In this document: in pieces, positions 43,160 to 56,800 of the stretch | Layout: each line of letters opens with the position of its first letter | How positions within the stretch are numbered: position 1 is the stretch's first letter | Assembly: GCA_963920705.1 (NCBI GenBank) | Contig: OY987226.1 | Coordinates: 9,488,501-9,552,500 of the forward strand | Reading direction: 5' to 3' | Origin: Odiellus spinosus | Lineage: Eukaryota; Arthropoda; Arachnida; Opiliones; Phalangiidae | Length of the DNA: 64,000 nt | Position numbers and translations under genes: made by a program | Notes under the pieces: generated by a model | The model's input: the letters and a program-made list of their open reading frames with translations, nothing else | The model's database searches: none | Told to the model about the DNA's origin: nothing

Positions 43160-45073
43160 ATGGAGATAGAAAGTAAACAAACAAATGTGGGAGAAATAGA
43201 ATTAAGTAAATTAAAAACTTTGCACGAAGAAGCCTATCTGTATGTATCTCAAGCTATTGATTATGAAGAAAATAACAAGCCAGATTTTGCGTTTGAAGCC
43301 TACAAGAACGGGAAATCAAAGTTAGAGGAAGCTCTGAGCATTAGATGTGATCGCGCGTATTGTAAGGGTCCAGAGTGGGAAAAAGCCAGAAAAACTCAAC
43401 AAAAAATGAGACATACTCAGCAAGAAGTAAATGATCGTCTAAAAGCTCTCATTGTCAATAATACATCAATAGAATCGAACTCCACCCCTATTTTGGAACG
43501 TCCCCCTTCCTACGAAGAAGCCTGTTACAGATCCACTGAAATTACTTCCAATGATGCCACTCGAAGAAACTCTGGGACTGAGAATGGAATTGCTAGAGCT
43601 AGTAGCTTCGTAGTGGAAGAAATTTTCACAATTCCAGATGGAGTTCAGATCTTTTACGTCTCGGCTGATGGCAATGTTAGTGCTGCGGAATCTCCAACAA
43701 CTCTGCAAATATTCAAATTCTCCGACTATCAGACTCCCACAAGCCCAACCCCGATACGTAGGCCCCCAGCTTGGATTCAAATTGGTGATAGTTGGAGTTT
43801 TCCTTTAGTGCCTGGGCAATCACCAGTTTTTAAGAGCGAATATGGCGCGTATTTCTTCCCTGATGTTAATAGTACCACACCAGGTATGATTACATAGTCA
43901 CTAATATCTAAAATATTTTATTAACATCTTTGGTATTCACTATTCAGGTTCATCAGTTGGAGTTATATTGCCCGGAGATGCTCATAAAAATCTTCGAGAA
44001 TTGTTTGAACACTATTTGGTAGAGCTCACGTTACTACATAGGGAGGAAGATGATGCAGATGAACCTTTACCCAGTGACACGCCTTTTTATCAACTGAGAA
44101 CAAGTGAAAAGATATCTAAAGCTGTTGTGGCTGGTACATAAGATTTTTAATTTAAACTAGACATGCAACCTCGACCAATTCAGGCCTTGTCAAATAGATC
44201 TTGTCCCAAAAACAGGAATTTCATTTTCAATAACTGAAAAATTCATGAGGCTGCGAGATCTATTTGACAAAGCCCAAATTGAATCAGGATGCATGTCTAC
44301 TTTAACAAGATCAAATATTGTAATTTTTACTTTCTTTTTCAGGAGCCGAGGTTGTCTCTGGATGTTTAGTTAAAGGGGCTGAAGTAACTGGATCTTTAGT
44401 TCAGATGGGGGCAACCAAATTACGAACCCGTCTACACCCGGATGGTCAGCCAGTCGCTATCAATCCAAAGGTTCAACAAGGTCTAACGGCTTTAAGAGAA
44501 GCCTCAGGTGCCGCTAGAAAAGTCAGCGGATTTGTTGTTGGAAAACTTGGAGATTTAACCATGGCACTGGGTCGTCAAATAGGACCAATTATAAGAACTC
44601 AAGGAACACAAGCATTGGTAAGATCTGGAATCATGAAGCAAGATACTGTAGATGCGGCTACGGGAAAAGATGGTCCAGTAAATGATTTTGTCACAGTAGC
44701 GGCTGGTGGGTTAGTTGGTAAGAATCTGAAGGAATTACAAATTTGAAACACAAATTAAAGGATTAAGTAATACGCAGGTTTTTCCACGGTTTACATGGGA
44801 TTGGAAAAAGCAGCCAAAACTTTAGCATTCTCCATTGCCCATGAAACGGTTCAAACTGTCCATCATAAATATGGACCTGAAGCAGGGAAAGCAACTGACA
44901 ATGCTCTTTTTGCTGTGGGAAACTTAGCCCTAACAACGCATAATGTCAGCTCCTTGGGAGTCAAATCCATAGCTAAAAGAACGGCGAAAGACACTGGGAA
45001 AGCGATACTTTGCGAATACGTTGATAAGAAGGAGCTGAAAGAAAAAGTCCTTGAAAAACCTCCTATTCATTAA
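43160..45073 (+). CDS. SPART: Spartin (SPG20 family), 4 exons
   Basis: Predicted 526 residues from exons 43160-43883, 43948-44133, 44343-44717 and 44778-45073. Spartin is a lipid-droplet and endosome protein; human SPART loss causes Troyer syndrome. An MIT domain occupies about residues 8-95 (LKTLHEEAYLYVSQAID, WEKARKTQQKMRHTQQEVNDRL). A PPxY-type motif PPSYEEAC follows near residue 115, a class known to bind WW-domain ubiquitin ligases. The C-terminal half is the plant-related senescence domain: GAEVVSGCLVKGAEVTGSL, GRQIGPIIRTQG and GFSTVYMGLEKAAKTLAFS. Intron 2 contains a TTAA-flanked MITE. The ATG at 43160 directly precedes the MIT domain. AATAAA lies at about 45155. Confidence 0.95.
44156..44301. 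mobile_element. MITE, family B, in spartin intron 2
   Basis: Left end ACTAGACATGCAACC, right end GGATGCATGTCTACT (inverted), with TTAA on each side (44152-44155, 44302-44305). The arms continue inward with AATTCAGGCCTTGTCAAAT and ATTTGACAAAGCCCAAATT. At 146 bases it fills most of the 209-base intron. Relatives are at 52787-53031 and 57462-57982. Confidence 0.75.
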
Positions 45074-45553
45074 ATTTACATTAGATTTGTATACGCTGAT
45101 TACATTCTAATTTTAGTGAGATATTTGTATACTACCATTGTTATATGTTTAAAAAATAAAATGTTAACTCTTAGTGTTTCAAGTTTGAAACCTGCTTAAA
45201 TTTAGAGGAGCCACCCCTTCTTTAACCTTAGGCAATCTGGCCCTTTAGAAAGGTTGTAATACTTTCTTCCAAAAACCAGCAAGATTTTTGGTTTCTGAAA
45301 ATCTCACCTGGTGGGCGGATGGTGTTGTTGGATTAGCACACACCCATGTCAAGATTTAAATTCTGCCTCCAATATCGCGAAAAGTGATCACATTTATCTA
45401 ACCTCAATTTATTATTTACTTGAAGATAAATTTTTGATAGTCCACGAGTAAAAAGGATGTAAATGCCAAATTTGTGGTACAATCACATTTAAACGGACCC
45501 CAATCTATGCTCAGTTTCTTTGGAGACAATAAAACTTGACCTGAAAGCTTTAA

Positions 45554-45691
45554 AGGCCCCATCTGCTCTGAAATTGCCACTTCCCCTTAAGCACAGCCTA
45601 GCTTTGACTGAACAATTTCTTATGGTCAAAGTCGTCTGCTAAAGTATAAAAGGAGACTTTAAAAGGGGATTTAAAAATCGCAGATAGTCCC
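45554..45691. mobile_element. MITE, family C, second copy
   Basis: Left end AGGCCCCATCTGCTCTGAAAT, right end AATCGCAGATAGTCCC, an inverted pair flanked by TTAA (45550-45553 and 45692-45695). The interior AGCCTAGCTTTGA matches the other family C copies. Confidence 0.7.
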
Positions 45692-46817
45692 TTAAAATCA
45701 TTCATCATGTACAGGTCCTCGCATAGAAAGTTGGGGTAGTTGAACGAACGCCATTTTAAATAAGACTTCTCCAGTTTTATGGCACTACTAATTCCAGTGA
45801 AAATTCAACAGTAACACACACAGGAAATGTGTGGATGTTCACTGGCAATGCAGTAATAGTGGCGAATTTTCAATACAATACAAACTTCTTGATATTTTGC
45901 ATTAGTCAACACAATCCACTTGCAGAGTTGAAAGACAAACCCAAATAATTCTAATCGCAAATCTTTAAGTCCACAAACATTTAAATATCACTGAGAGAAA
46001 GCTCATTTATTTTCTGGTACTTTGCCAAGCCTGTTTTTTTTTTTTTTTGTTTGTTTTATATATATTTTTTGCAATAACTTTTCGAATAACCTCATCAGCA
46101 CGAAAAAGGAAAAAGATTTCATTAAATCCCAAACTTCTTCGCAACAAGCGTAGCGATAACTCTTAAACGTTAGAAGGGGAATCAAAGATATTAAGTAGTT
46201 TTTTTCTTTTTGTTTTTTTCAATCATTTATGTGGGCAGGTAGGGTGTTTTGAAATTTTCATTGATAATCGAATCTAATCCTCGTAAAAATTTAGTATAGA
46301 TTTAACGTTTCGGTTTTCGTTTCATTAATTATTTCACGGCAATTTAATTCTGCCTCAAAAAAAAAATTAAATATTTTTGGCAACGTTGAAATTTATATTG
46401 CTAAAGCCTTATTGATCTTTCTAAAAGTTTTTAAACATAAAACATTTTTTACTTTCTTTTACGCAACTTTTGAACAGGTACCAAAGAAAATTCAAATAGC
46501 TACTACCTTAAATCTGTTAATTCTGTGACTAAAATACAAATGACGTGAAAAATCAAGTTTAGAACACAAAAAGGTTCAAAATTAAACCAACTAAGCCTAA
46601 AAATCGTTTGCATGGCAGGTAAAGTTTGAATTTCACCATCACATTGTGGTTATGTATTGGGAAGTGAATTAGATATTAATTTTAAAAGTAGATAAGCTAA
46701 TTAGTAGTGTTGATCGATATTGTAATTTAACCAATACTGATATTTAATATTTTGTGTTTATATGTCACTTCCTCGTTTTTGCATCAAAAAATTAGCATTA
46801 CAAAAGCGCTACGTAAC

Positions 46818-47006
46818 TAAGCTATTTTAACACTAAACACTTTCAAACCGTTTCGAATGTTTAAATCGATTTTTCAAGCAATTTAATATTTCCATTTTTT
46901 CCAAAGGATTATTGGAACTAAGGGTTAAATTGAACAAAAATTTAAATTTTGACCATTCAAAAATGGTTAAAAACTGTTTTAAAGTATCTAGTGTGAACGC
47001 AGCTTT
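46818..47006. mobile_element. MITE-like element, family D, second copy
   Basis: The right end GTGTGAACGCAGCTTTA matches the terminus of the TRPC-intron copy. The left end AAGCTATTTTAACACTAAACACTTT is a diverged inverted form. The interior has AAAATGGTTAAAAACTG. Confidence 0.5.
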
Positions 47007-47858
47007 AGAATATCCGCTATCAATATCATAATAGTAACCGATATTACATCGGTATTGGACCCATCACCATTATGCATCAAGAAAATGCTAGATATTTAAT
47101 TAAAATGAATTAGTCATCTATCACTTGAAACTAGATAAGCGGCTCTATGTAGTGTGTAGAAAAACTACAAATATTACACTAAGTAACACTATGATCTCAA
47201 AGTTGATACCATTTTGTTACTAAACAAATAACTGTATTGCTAATTTTGGCCTCGCATCATTCAACAAGCGCACATCTGTACGAGCACTTAATTTATCAAA
47301 CGAAATCAAAACTGATAACAAAAATGATATCAATTTCCTTGGTAAATTTTGGCATAGTTGGTCGCGTTTTAAAGATAATTCTAACTGATTTTTCACTATC
47401 ATCGTATTTTAGAGAGGAGAGGTGAGGGGTGGTGAAATATTCCATTATTTCTATAACTTGGCCTTTCCTTTAGATTTTTTCGTTATTAATTGGCACATAA
47501 CTTAAACCAAGTAGACTACATGCAAAAAAAAATGTTAAAATCAATACATCCTTATGAGTATTTTCATCATAAAACTGTAAAATAAAATCTACCAGTACAA
47601 AATATAGTAAATATTTTCTATTTTTTGTTGAGTTATATCTTTTAACTCGAAATTGGTGATTTAAAAACTAAAAAAAGGGGGGGGGGGGGTTCATAAATAA
47701 TTACTATCTCTTATTTAAAGCTTCGTTCATTAGGTTATTTTTTTTCTTCTTTAATCTTTGACTAATAGAGAATCTATTAAAAATAAAGGAAAGGCCTAGA
47801 GTTTCACTTAGAAATAAATTAAAAATAGTTATTTAAGAAAAAAAAAAAAAAAAAACTC

Positions 47859-50800
47859 TTAATCTTTGGTTGATTTGGGCATTTCAGGTGCATTAGATTT
47901 TATGGGTTGTGGCGCCGGATTATTAGAATTATTGTTGGCTGCCGAAGAAACTTGCGAAGCAGCGGCATGTTGAGCCGAAAAGAGGCTGAAAGACCAAGCC
48001 GAACGAGCTCCCGCATCACCTTGATCATCTCGAATATCATTAGGATTGCTCCAAATACTGCTCAGAGACGAGTAGGGATTGTAGTGCCCATCGTGCTGTT
48101 GTCCAATTTCATCACAACTCTAAATTACGGAGCGTTTTCCAATTGTTTAGATTCATGCTCCATACCAATAATTCACTTCTCTTAAGAGAATTACAACCTT
48201 TAGGTTTCTAGCCTTCCTTTCATTTCTATCCTATGGCCCTTTAGGATCAGATTAACCAACTTTCCAACCCCCGCTTGTCACAGCCACCATTCAATGGCGG
48301 GAAAGTAATAATTCTCCATAGAGAAGTAAATTATTTCTTGGCCATACCAACTCTTTCGAATAGTTTTGGGAAGAGATTGTTTTTCTAGCCTTAAATAATT
48401 TTAGATCATTTTAGAGCTTTACTCCTAAGAGAGGCCTAAAAAATTTTGGAATCCTAGAAAACTTTACAAATAAGTTAATTTTTAACTTATTTTTTACTAG
48501 TGAATTAGATCTATTAGGCATTATCTGCTCTAGAATTTTCCCCTTTAAAAATCATCTCTTACACACACAGCCTAGCTTTGAATGTACAAATTGTTATGGT
48601 AACGTAGCCTGCTAAGGAAAGAAGGCAACTTTAACAGGGCTTAAAAATCTTAGGTAGTCCCTTTAGCAAGTAATCAATTGTAAATCTCTTGTTTTAAAGC
48701 TTCATTCTCTTTAAAAATACTAATTAGTAATAATAATCTAACCTGAGCTCCTCTCATTTGATCGTCCATATGCTGCGGTGGGATTGATTTGAGCAATTCC
48801 AGAGGATCACTCTTTTCCATTCCTTGATGAAAATTGGGCCAAACTGACGAAACAGGACTCCACAAACTATCAGCGGGATTACTCCACATGTGACCTTCTC
48901 CGGAATTCCCTTGCATCTGTTATACAATTGCCAATGTTATTATTTTTAGACAAACTTTAGCAAAAGAATAAAATATTACAAGTTTAGGTTCAGATTCATT
49001 GTCCGTCAATCCTTGATTGAGATTACCCAAATGGCCATCCATTTGAAGCCAAGCATCCGTTTGCGGCATGTAATTCATATCCCAGAGACTGGATTGTAAA
49101 GTTGAAACATCAAATCCCGACCATTCTATTTCAAAACCAAAATTATCATATTTTATATATATAAAAAAAAAAAAAAAACAAGCAATGCAAACTTAAACCA
49201 AATACCATTCATTGCTTGCTGTTTTTGATATTCATCGATTCTCGCTCTCGATTGCATCAATTGCAACATGTTCACAGAATGTTCATTCCACGCATTAGGA
49301 AAGAGATCTGTTTAAAAATTTCAAAAAATATACAAATTATATCAAACAGCCAAAATATACTTTTTACGTGACAATTTCACAAACGAATAACAAAAATATT
49401 AACCAGAGATTCCCATTTCTCCATCAATTCGGCCGTCTCTGATGTCCCCTCCAATCGGCGTCTTTGATCCCACCGTTGAATAATTACCTCTAATACCATT
49501 GATGGAAAATGGTTCGCTACCACCCAATCCGCCGCTAGGAGAATTCAAGTTCATATCAATGTCCGAGGAATCCAAGAATGGTACACCACTGTTGTCGATA
49601 GGTCCGTTGTAATGTTGATTCATATCAACAAACATGTTAGAAGGGTTATCATTCATTGGCATATCTGGGGCTTTCCAAACACCAGAATTCAACATAGAGT
49701 GATTTCTGGAACTCATTTGTCGGTTTGACATTGAAGATTCGAGTCCGATTGACTGGGGTCTGGTACCTTTTGACAAAAAATAACATAAACAAATTAATAA
49801 TGTTAAGAAAATGGTTTAAGGACAGGGGTCTTATTTAAACGACCATTTTGGTTAAAAGAAGATTATTAGTTGAAACCCCATCTTTGACCATTTTTCCTGA
49901 CATATGACTATACTATATTCCACTTCTTTTCCATGACTTCATTTGGCACAAGACATATTCACAAGGATAACAAATTGAGATAAAATTCGACCTTTTGGAC
50001 AATTTTTTTTATTTCTTGACATTCCCCCAACTATTGACTAAATTTATAAATTCCCTGACATCCCCCCCCCCCCCAACCTTTTCCCTGACCTTTTGATTCA
50101 ATTTTAAATTTCCCGGCCCTAATTTAGGTCCTGTACAACCCTGAATTTTTAACTCTTATTTTAGAGACAATTTTGAAAAATTGGTCTCATTTTACCTATC
50201 TTGGTAACCAAAAAAGTTAATCTAAACAAGATAAGTCCTTTAAACCTTTAGGTATTTACCAATAGCCTGATTTGAACACTCCATTTTATCACTACCTATC
50301 ACTTTGGAACAACCAGGGGCACAGAGAGAACTCGGGATGAAACTTTTAACATTTTCGCCACTGACTACTGCTGAATAACTGACATTTCCACCACTGCCTT
50401 CTAACGAAGTCTTACGAGTTTGATGCGTTTTAGGAGATGGAGTTCTGCCACCCAATTTCAAGGCAAAGTTTTCCGTTTGTTGAGATATTTGAGTCAGTGT
50501 TTCATCTAAAAGTTAATGTCAGAGTTAAAATTTCAAAACTGATAATTAAAAAAAAATAAAAAAATAAAATCGCGAACTTATCAACTATTGGGGTGTTTAG
50601 GGACCATCGATTTATGGTTAAAGCAAGTTTGGGGGGTAAAAACTCTTACCAGGACTTCGATAAGGGGTTGGATTGTCCCAAAGGGAAGACGTAGTGTCCT
50701 TCCATAGTTCATTGGACCTTGTATCGTTGTGGTGATGGGACCCTGAATTTAAGTATACAAAAACCGTGCAAAATGAACAAAACAAAAAAAAAAAGTGTAC

Positions 50801-53800
50801 CGAGAAATTAAACAACGTAGTGCTTGTTTGAAAACAAAATATCGAACTTTCATACATCATCTCATCTGGATAAACCAAGTAAACTATACCTTTAGATTTC
50901 TTTTTCCCGCTGCTACTGACTGATGAGCTTGAGGATGAAGAAGAAGAGGAAACTTTTGACGAGCCATTGACCAATAACTTATGTTCTGATTTTGAGCTCT
51001 TAACAACTGGTTTAGGTTTGTAAGGCAACTCCAGGGTGCTATATTAATGATAAGAGTTTTTGAAGTCCACTTTCAAACTGGTTATTACCAACTGTAAATC
51101 TAATCAAGAATTTAATCAATTGATACCTTGGCCTAAGAATATCGCCTCCGAAAACTTTGGAAGGGTCAACTTTAATTTTCTTATGAGCTTTGCTTTTGGT
51201 ACTTAGTTCAAATTCGCCTTCATCATTTGGAATGCTGGGACTATTATTGGTGGGAGAGTGGGTCATTGACGATGGACCATCTTTGTTAACATTCTTAGGA
51301 GTAACTGATGAAAAACTATTCAAACTATCGCTTCCGCTATTTCGATGACTAATAGCTTCCATCTCATTAGCTTTAGATTTTGGTCGGTTGTGCTTTGATT
51401 GTGCCGAAATACATATGTCAGGTAGTCTACTGGGATCCTAAATTAGTATAATATTAGAACTGTACTAAATTTAAGAGCGGGGCTTAATTTTTCCTCACTT
51501 TTTCGCAAAATTCCGACTCTGGGTTGGAAGATTCTGTCGTGGTTGATGAGGTTTCTTCGTCGTATTGCTTTAAGACTTCGGCATTGACTTTTTTAATTCG
51601 TTGGGATCGTTGATCGAAGGTTCTCTCTTGAGAAGGCCTACCTCCAGATTTTTTCGAAGAGACTTTGACACTATTTGGATGAGCCGAAACAAAGGCCGCA
51701 CATTTCTCTCGACTACTCAAAACTTTATTCTCACTTTTTAAGTTATCGTTTAATTTATTATTACTCCCAGTGTCTAGCGGATTATCTTTATTTGTTTGAG
51801 TCCCTGCGTTGTTTGACGTAAATTGCAAACTCAGGCTAGGCGCTATGTGGCTGATAAAGGAGAAAGCGCTCTTAATCTTTTCACCCCAATTTTTCATACG
51901 CGATGACGATGTAGCCAACACTTTTTTCGTTTCTTCTTTATCCTTTTCACTAAGGGAACTATTCAACGAAACTTCGGACAACGACCGATTTCTGGCTTTT
52001 CTATGAGTTAACTTTCCATTGCCAGTCTCCTGTTGATTGTCATCTTTATTGTGTAAGCCTGGCCAATGCCCGTCTCCATTGACGTGATTATAAGTATCCA
52101 TTTTTTTACGATCATGCCGGTTCTTTATATCTCGCGCGATTGTCTTCAAATCAAAGTTTTGTCCCTTTTCCGGTGGATTATTACAACCATCCGGCGTCAA
52201 ACTAGTCGTAATTACGGGGTAGTAAGATGACTTAAGAATTCGATCCCCTTCAAAATAAGCAGCCGCTAACTCGCATAACAGTAGCAGTACGATTAAACTA
52301 ACGATTGAATAGTAGAGAAGAGGTTCCCAAGTTGGTCTGGGTATCGCCTGTGAACATTTGGCTAAAAGATGACGAGGTAATGTGGCTACAAGCATGTACT
52401 GTATTACGAAACTCCCCAAACTAGTGTGTAAGTTTAAAGTACGCTCCACTCTTGATAAAGTAAAATCTGGCGTATACCTGATAAAAATAATAAATTATTC
52501 GTAAATTAAACTTAATTTTATATTAGAATCATCTTACGCTATATCAACTCTTCTACTGGAATTTGGCTTAAGTTCAAAACCTTGGCAGTTTAGAATTCGG
52601 AAACCGTAACCTTGACACGGAGACCCACTAACGTCAAAACCACGAACGTATACCGGTAATTCCCCAGTATTTCTCGCTGTAAATGCTCTCCGTACTGTGA
52701 AGTTTGGCTGCAGGAATCTGCTACCTTTAGAATCTATTAAGACGAAAGAATTTTACTAAACTTTTTTTTTTTTTTTCAATACTTAATGTAGACTCAATTC
52801 GGGCCTGGTCAACTTGATCACAGATTTACAATTTTAATTTCACCATTTTTTAACTAAATTAGGCGATTTTCCTCAATGGGTAAGCCAATTTCTTTGATTA
52901 TTCTAATAAATCAAAGTCACATGCATGTAAAAAGAGCCTTGCGAATTTTTTCGATTTGTAAAAATTAAATTAGCGGGCTTTGCGCGAGAACAATTTGAAA
53001 ACTCCGAATTGAGTCAGGTTGCGCGTCTACTTTAAAGACTAACTTTCGCAATCTTTTAGATGCTTCTCCGTCAACTCGAACATAAGTGTGGCTTCTGAAC
53101 CAGGATCTTTATTCCCAAATCGTATTTGCCCTCGCCCCCCTTGACCTTGAACCACTAGCGCATCCAAAACTGTTAAGTTATTCCTGATGAGTATTAAGGA
53201 GGTTCTAAATATATCATCCCTGGGAGCAAATCCAATTCGAACTCTGACTCTCATCCCAGGCGTTAAAAGCATGGCAATCGATTGTTTATTAGTTTGAACG
53301 TTAAAATATTCTTCTAAGCTTTTTCTATAGGCTGGAATTGGATTATCACTTCTTGGCTAGAAGTCAATAAACAGAGATAAGGGTTTCATGTATAAATCTC
53401 GAGTAAAGCCAAAAGAATTTACATTATGTTCTTCAAGATCTTGTAAAGTAAATACGTCAGAGTCCAACTCGTCCGTATGTTTCAGAGCAGCTGTTTCACC
53501 CCCTAATTTATGAGAGAGGGCGCTAACAGCTGCCTGAGGACTAGGATATAACGATAAAGGTACAACTTGCACCAAAACTGGTAAACTTGAAGGATTTTCC
53601 AAAGCAAAATCTTTTACCTATAATTAGAAACCCTTTTCTTTAGTTTCAGACTATTGTCATAAAGAGATTAATAAATTCTAGAAAAAAGTTAGTATTTTTA
53701 ATAGATTTAGACTGTTACAATATAACTAAAAACAAAGGTTCCAGGGAATCCAGGGTAATCAATTATCAAAGCTACGAAACTAGACTCGAAGAATTTTCAG

Positions 53801-56800
53801 ATTTATTTTTAAAGGACTCAATTGCTGATGCCAATGAGAAATTTGCAGGTGAACCGAAAAAGAGGTTTGTTAGAAATTGGTTCACGTACTATTCTTAAAT
53901 GATATTTCATTTTCATCAGCAACTCACTTTTCTTCAGAATTTTTACCGACTTTGATAATTAACTATAAATTCCCCTGAAACTATTTGAGAGTTGATACCA
54001 TTTTCACGCGTATTTACTATTTTAACAGTCCAAATCAAATAAAAATAACTTGTTATCAAAGTCTAGTATCCTTTTAAATAAACCAACTTAGTCATGACAT
54101 TACCGTTAGATTCCCAACTTGTGTGATGGGAAATCTCAAATGACATTTACTAGATAACCGAGGCCACTGTAAAGTAGCGTGCGCTTTTAAATAAAATCCA
54201 TGAACTTCCGATGTATCAAGTTGGAAAGTTATGTTCATGCTGAAAAGAAAAAAAAATAATTAATCCATGGTTTAAAATTAAAGGAACTTCTTACTTTTTC
54301 TCCCCTGAACTAACGGTATTCTGCCACCTTTCTCTCAAATTTCTATATAATTCTCCATCAGTTTCACCAATATCAGTTGGTAAATTCATACCAAGAAGCC
54401 ACTGATGCCCCACTACCGGTTAAAAATAAAAAACACGTAAGTTATACTCCTAATTTAAAATAAAGTCTTTTAATAATCTACGTGCTTTGAGATGTGGTTG
54501 GAAGTCCACTGTAGCATTTATTTTTACACTCTCTCCTCAAATCGAAGAAAACTTTACCAACCTGAAATTGATTTCAACCATAAAGTAAAAAATAATTCAC
54601 TAATGGAAGAGATAAAGCTCGTACCATGCTTTTAGTATCAGGTTGAAGTACGGACGAAACTTTTGAAGGCTCAAAAAGAAACCTTATGTCCTCTGGAATG
54701 GGTGTGACTGACGTGACAGTCATCGGATGAGAAAAAGTACTTCGAATGTACAGAGGTTGTGATGAGATCTTGCCCTAAACATTTATGCAAAAGTTATGAA
54801 AAAAACACGATTGATTTGATGATAAACCTTGTTAAACTTACAGGAAAGGCATTATCGAAGAACAAATCATCTGTTATAAGACTTCCTTTGGCAGTACGCA
54901 ATGAAAATGGCAACTTAATAATCTAAAATGTAACAAACATTTGGTTTAGAATAATAAGCAATAATAAACTAGACTTTATAACCATTTTGAATGTTCAAGA
55001 TCATTTTTATACTAAGGAGTTGACCCGAAAATTTTACAATTTGACCTTTTCCAAAAGGGTTTAAATGGTTTCAAAGTCTCTAGCGTGAATTCGACTTTAA
55101 TGCAAAGCGTGTAATATACTTCGTAAAGAGTTTCAATGAAGGTTTCCCCGAAATAAACTCCTTCCTCCGGAGGAGCGGTAACCCCAACTCGAAATATTGC
55201 ATAATAATGAGGTTTAAGTGTTAACTATAAAATTTTGGAGGTAAAATTTGTCAGTAAATAGAATTGAAAACCATGATGAGTTTTCTTACGCCTTTAGAAA
55301 GATCTGAAAACTTTCGCCTCCTTGCCAACGTCGAAAGATTGCCTTTATCAATACCAACAAGTTCGACGTATGTTTTGGTTAAATTAGAGCCCCAGTGTTT
55401 AAGATTAATCTAAAATTAAAATTATTTAAATTAAAGCCAATCCGTAGGTACAAATTTGAAGTTTAAACTCACATCAACTGGATTTTCATTGATAACTGCA
55501 AAAATTAGCGTTCTTTTCTCATCGACACTCATCGTACCAAAATCTAAGTAACTTTGATTTCTGCCTTGCGGAACAAACTAAAAAGAACAAGAATGTTCCA
55601 AAAATCTGAAACTTTCATTGAACTATTATAAAAAAATACTTACCAGCTGAAGCTTCCCACTAAAACAAATGAGGGGAATATAAAAGAAAGAAACATTGGT
55701 GTGCAGCGTAAGATGGGTAGTTAGCGGTAAACTAGTCTCTGGAGGAGTAAAAACAATCCAACCCAAAGAAGCCGACGAACCAGGTGTCAAGTACAATGGC
55801 AGAGTGAAATTAACTGCAAAATGAGACTCTGCATCCAACGGGAGGGATGCGTTGTGAATGACTACGGTAACATTAAAGTGATTGGTGACGTTAAATTGAC
55901 GAACGTGAGTCATATTTCGTCTCGATTCTTGACCAGTGTAGAATCTCGTGCTGTTAGAATTAAATCCTAGAGACCTAGAAAATGGGGTGTATAAATCAAA
56001 CAACTCTTAGGGTAATACGTAGTGAGAAGACAGGGTAAAAGTTATACTGGGAATTCTTAAGGGACATGATTGGGCCTCGTTTAACTTCCAAATATCCGAG
56101 TGGTTTGCCAAAATTTTGAAAGGTCATGGACATTGATCATAAATAATGTTTTTCTTTACATGAGCAGCCTTAATTTCAAATTATAGCGGCTCGTAGTGGC
56201 CAAAAGCTAACGAAAAATAACTAGATTAAGACAATTAACACTTAAGTTTTTAGACAATTCATTCTTTACTCTAATAACAAATAGTTACAAGATAATGCAA
56301 CCTTTATTTTTCCTCGTGATCAAAAACTTACTTCAAACTGAAGGAAATAACATAGTGTAAATTTCTTGATTGTCTTTTTCTAAAATCATCCTATAATGGG
56401 GTATATGGGGTACATAAGAATTCCAAGAGTAACTTCTACCCTTTCTCGGTAGTTCTAAATTACCCTTGCAAAAATGTCACTTGGTAGGGAATCGTTAGTT
56501 TAAACTGATTATTTTTCGCCTTTATAACAATTTTTCCTGAGCATTGCTTTTGATGCAAAACCTTCGAGGCTGTTGAAAGTTAAAAATGAATTTAGAATCA
56601 AGCAAATAACCTATAGTAGCTTCTTCGGTTAATCTTACGGTAAAATGTTATATTAGCTACTTCTTTGCTATGTAACGTATCTGGTGGGATTTTGACAGGA
56701 AGAAATTTAACGTCAACTGCGTCATTAACTGGCGCTACAATTACATTCTGAATAAAAAAGGCAGTAAAAAATTAACTGACCGAGAAGACTGATCAAACCA

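Larger units (their letters stand above)
45074..47858. other. Convergent spacer between spartin and TMEM131
   Basis: About 2.8 kb without exons that I can recognise. It contains a family C MITE (45554-45691), a family D MITE (46818-47006), and homopolymer runs of T near 46027, G near 47680 and A near 47841. The 3' ends of both flanking genes lie at its edges. Confidence 0.5.

Noticed and set aside
47907-48185. Plus-strand 92-codon frame
   Set aside because: Antisense to the last TMEM131 exon.
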